Origin: VBAS01 sp035292525
GTDB taxonomy: Bacteria; Bacteroidota; Bacteroidia; Chitinophagales; Chitinophagaceae
Assembly (NCBI GenBank): GCA_035292525.1
Contig: DATDPZ010000124.1
Span: forward strand, 1 to 8,492
DNA length: 8,492 nt
Direction: 5' to 3'
The translations under genes and the position numbers were made by a program. Shown in pieces: positions 6,486-8,492 of the stretch; position 1 is the stretch's first letter; every line of letters begins with the position of its first letter. The notes under the pieces were generated by a model. It had not been told where the DNA came from, ran no database searches, and saw only the letters and a list, made by a program, of their open reading frames with translations.

Positions 6486-6503
6486 TTCCGATAGCTATCG
6501 GAA
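6486..6503. repeat. Perfect 18-base palindrome TTCCGATAGCTATCGGAA
   Basis: The sequence is a perfect inverted repeat. As RNA it would fold into a 7-bp stem with an AGCU loop. It lies between the GAF-kinase stop and the degenerate kinase tail, exactly at the edge of the tail homology. Neither strand has a following T-run, so it is not a standard intrinsic terminator. Similar GATAGCTATC-centred palindromes are, from memory, frequent in Bacteroidota genomes and may be a dispersed short repeat. Confidence 0.7.
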
Positions 6504-6519
6504 CGGAACCCCGGCATTC

Positions 6520-8067
6520 CTATGCTGGCAAAATGATTGTAAATTCTGTTCCTTCATTTTCTTTTGTATTTACTTTTATTTCACCGCCATGTGCTTTTAC
6601 AATATCATAACTTAACGATAAACCCAAACCTGTTCCTTGCCCGGTGGGTTTAGTAGTAAAGAAGGGTTGAAAAATTTTATCCAACATGTTTTGCGGGATG
6701 CCGTTGCCATTGTCAGCAACTCTAATTTCAATTCTGCCCCCATCCCCGTCCGAACGGTTCAGCCGGGCGGGCCCTAAAGGGGGGCCGAGTTTTTTGGTAG
6801 TAACAACCACTATTGGTTCGTAAAGGGAAGGCTGCTCATTCTCCCTTTTAGGGGATGGGGGCTGTTGTTTTTTCTTTTCATCCACCACATAAAAAGCATT
6901 AGTAATTAAATTAAGTATTACTCTGCCTATATCCTGCGGAATGATGTTAATGTTACCAATACTCTCATCAAAATCAGTTTTCATCGTTGCATTAAATGAT
7001 TTATCCTTTGCCCGCAGGCCATGATATGCTAAACGCAGATATTCATCAGCCAGTTTATTGATGTCTGTGGGTTCTTTTACTCCACTACTGCTGCGGCTGT
7101 GCTGCAACATTCCTTTTACAATAGCATCTGCTCTTTTACCGTGGTGGTTTATTTTTTTTTCATTCTCAGAAATATCATTTGCTATCTCTATGGCCTGTTG
7201 TTTATTGTCTATTGCCAATTGTTCTTTCATCTCTTCAATCAACTCTGTATTTACTTCTGAAAAATTATTGACGAAGTTTAACGGGTTTTGAATTTCATGG
7301 GCAATGCCAGCGGTTAATTCTCCAAGGCTTGCCATTTTTTCTGATTGGATGAGTTGGGATTGGGTAGCTTTCAAATCCACCAGGGTCTGTTCCAGCATCC
7401 TTTTCTCTTCCTTGATTATCTTCGCCTGCTCCTCAGATTTTTTCAGGTCAAGAAAACGGGTATATAACAAGCCGAATACACCGGTCATCCGTATCATAAT
7501 GTCTTTTTCTTCTTCAGTCATTTCTTTTTTGACTACCACATTGATGGTACCGGCTGAAAAGAAGAAAGAATAAAAATATTCACAATCGGAATCGCTCTGT
7601 TTACGGGGTAATCCGGAATAAGTGGACATGGTTTTATAGTAATTCTCCAGTTCCTTTCCCTCCAGCCTTGTTACAGAGAAGGAAGAGGAGCTGCCAATCA
7701 TCTTTACAATATTTTCAAATACCGGATGTACATGAATATTGATATAATCCAGTATAAAAAACATGTGACCGTTGGGAGCAGCCACAGTGACCCAGAGTTC
7801 AATTGCGGTTTTATCTTCATCTAATATCCCAAGGCCAGAACGGATAACATCAATGTTCAGCTCTTTAAGTTGTTGAAAAAGAATAATAGAAGTTTCTGAT
7901 AATTCAGAACTGCTGCGCATTTGCAGGGCTTTTGCCCTGACATTTTCCAATGCCTTTTCAACCTCTATTTCACGGTTTTTGACAGCAAGTTCCTTTTTCA
8001 GCGATTCCAGTTCCTCAATGGGTGATGGGGTCATTTTATTTTTCTGTTGGTCTTTGTCCTTACTCAT
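6520..8067 (-). CDS. Soluble histidine kinase with GAF-like N-terminal sensor
   Basis: The ATG at 8067 gives 515 residues. An upstream in-frame TTG at 8076 would add three and is less likely. The order is: a helical or coiled-coil segment (about 16-50, with EIEVEKALENVRAKALQMRSS typical of this Bacteroidota kinase group), a GAF-like sensory region (about 55-205), a second coiled coil (about 206-245), and the phosphotransfer domain from SEKMASLGELTAG (242) with H257 in AHEIQNP. The ATPase domain has N390, DNGNG at 452-456 and GQGTGLGLS at 476-484. No membrane segment is visible, so the ligand or partner is cytoplasmic and unknown. The kinase leads a same-strand series with a second kinase and two receivers, one of them fused to adenylate cyclase. 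The linker before DNGNG is longer than in its paralogue (about 400-448) because of two GC-rich inserts. A degenerate kinase tail lies immediately downstream. Confidence 0.92.
   Translation of the reverse strand: MSKDKDQQKNKMTPSPIEELESLKKELAVKNREIEVEKALENVRAKALQMRSSSELSETSIILFQQLKELNIDVIRSGLGILDEDKTAIELWVTVAAPNGHMFFILDYINIHVHPVFENIVKMIGSSSSFSVTRLEGKELENYYKTMSTYSGLPRKQSDSDCEYFYSFFFSAGTINVVVKKEMTEEEKDIMIRMTGVFGLLYTRFLDLKKSEEQAKIIKEEKRMLEQTLVDLKATQSQLIQSEKMASLGELTAGIAHEIQNPLNFVNNFSEVNTELIEEMKEQLAIDNKQQAIEIANDISENEKKINHHGKRADAIVKGMLQHSRSSSGVKEPTDINKLADEYLRLAYHGLRAKDKSFNATMKTDFDESIGNINIIPQDIGRVILNLITNAFYVVDEKKKQQPPSPKRENEQPSLYEPIVVVTTKKLGPPLGPARLNRSDGDGGRIEIRVADNGNGIPQNMLDKIFQPFFTTKPTGQGTGLGLSLSYDIVKAHGGEIKVNTKENEGTEFTIILPA
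6744..6784. repeat. GC-rich palindrome-containing element inside a kinase ATPase domain, copy 2
   Basis: This is the counterpart of 4754-4794, with the same CCCGTCCG / CGGGCGGG stem (6745-6752 with 6764-6771) followed by GCCCTAAAGGGGGG. One C is missing relative to copy 1, so translation runs in a different frame while the flanking domains stay in frame. That favours a DNA-level insert over a conserved protein linker. Confidence 0.6.
6841..6864. repeat. Second short C-rich/TTTTAGGGG motif in the kinase linker
   Basis: The motif CTCCCTTTTAGGGGATGGGG resembles the CCCCCCTTTAGGG end of the neighbouring element (reverse complement of 6773-6784) and forms a short imperfect inverted repeat TCCC / GGGGA. 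It encodes the proline-rich PPSPKRENEQ stretch that is absent from the paralogous kinase. It may be a second, degenerate copy of the same kind of small insert. Confidence 0.35.
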
Positions 8068-8170
8068 TGCGGTCAAATTAGTAAAATAACTACTGAATAG
8101 ATTTGCAGGTATTAAATTATCACCTACTGACTAAGTGAGTTCAGAAACTATACTTTACAGGCCAGGAAGA

Positions 8171-8443
8171 TCACTCGGCCCATTCCGGATCTATAATGTT
8201 TGCAACTTCTGTAATACTGTTTACAGGAATGCCGGCCAGCCGGGCATGTTCATGGATGAGCTCTTTATTCGTTGCCATATATATGCAATAAATCTTGTCT
8301 CCGGCGATATAGCTATGTATCCATTGAATCTGTGTTCCTAAAGTACACAGTACATCCTTGGATCTTTTTGAAATGGCTCTTAAAGCATCTATATCAAGAC
8401 TGCCGGCATCCGGTACTTTTCTTTCAATGATAAATTTTGGCAT
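8171..8443 (-). CDS. DUF4242 / SCO4226-type small protein
   Basis: This 90-residue protein has the usual length of the DUF4242 family. Recognised landmarks are MPKFIIERKVPDAG at the start, QIQWIHSYIAGDKIYCIYMA at 38-57, NKELIHEHARLAGIP at 59-73 and the ending EVANIIDPEWAE. The actinobacterial member SCO4226 has been described as a nickel-binding protein with a ferredoxin-like fold. Candidate metal-contacting or conserved residues here are H43, C53, H64 and H66, but I cannot assign ligands. No signal peptide is present, so it is cytoplasmic. It ends about 100 bases before the GAF-kinase start on the same strand, and the gap shows neither a convincing terminator nor a promoter. Cotranscription with the signalling genes is possible but unproven. 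The upstream region is A-rich, as is common for genes in this phylum. Confidence 0.8.
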   Translation of the reverse strand: MPKFIIERKVPDAGSLDIDALRAISKRSKDVLCTLGTQIQWIHSYIAGDKIYCIYMATNKELIHEHARLAGIPVNSITEVANIIDPEWAE

Positions 8444-8492
8444 TTTTTTAATTTTTATTTTGAGTTAACAATCAGGAATGTGAATAGCAAAT

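Larger units (their letters stand above)
6520..7344 (-). repeat. Histidine-kinase core duplication, copy 2
   Basis: This is the counterpart of 4534-5325, encoding the phosphotransfer and ATPase domains of the GAF kinase. The most similar parts are 6590-6712, which covers the glycine-rich boxes, and 6965-7080, which includes the 86-base identical block 6995-7080. The helix segment at about 7150-7260 and the linker at about 6720-6890 have diverged. A patchwork of identical and divergent segments is typical of gene conversion, although strong protein conservation in this kinase family contributes. Confidence 0.85.

Overview
The window looks like a chromosomal segment from a member of the Bacteroidota, most likely Chitinophagaceae or a close relative. 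This is inferred from three things: AT-rich DNA whose start codons lack clear Shine-Dalgarno sequences; the soluble histidine-kinase family with the SEKMASLGELTAGIAHEIQNP signature, which is heavily expanded in that group; and a twin-arginine Gfo/Idh/MocA dehydrogenase near a gluconate-dehydrogenase subunit-3-like gene. No rRNA, tRNA, CRISPR array or complete insertion sequence was seen. No gene-free stretch exceeds 300 bases.

Left part (1-2884, + strand). The 3' end of a gluconate 2-dehydrogenase subunit-3-like gene is followed by a compact two-gene cassette, a small acidic antitoxin candidate and a PemK/MazF-family toxin. A Tat-exported Gfo/Idh/MocA oxidoreductase comes next, then a small lipoprotein of unknown function. 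The oxidoreductase genes fit periplasmic sugar or polyol oxidation. The toxin-antitoxin pair sits between them and is probably unrelated to that job.

Right part (2998-8443, - strand). Reading in the direction of transcription there is a DUF4242 protein, a GAF-like sensor histidine kinase, a triple-PAS histidine kinase, a single-domain response regulator, and a response regulator fused to a class III adenylate cyclase. The last two genes overlap as TAATG. All four signalling proteins lack membrane segments and keep their catalytic residues, so the likely output is phosphorylation-controlled cAMP production inside the cytoplasm.

The most unusual feature is the history of the two kinases. Their catalytic cores (4534-5325 and 6520-7344) are near-identical in places at DNA level, including an 86-base block with no difference. 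Each kinase stop codon is followed, after about 40 bases, by a degenerate non-coding remnant of another kinase C-terminus (4422-4490 and 6410-6479). One remnant carries a nonsense codon and the other a +1 frameshift. Each remnant resembles the tail of the other kinase more than the tail of its own. Inside both ATPase domains lies a GC-rich, palindrome-containing segment of about 41 bases that is read in different frames in the two genes. Together these point to repeated recombination or gene conversion of a kinase-core cassette and to insertion of small palindromic elements. All comparisons were done by eye.
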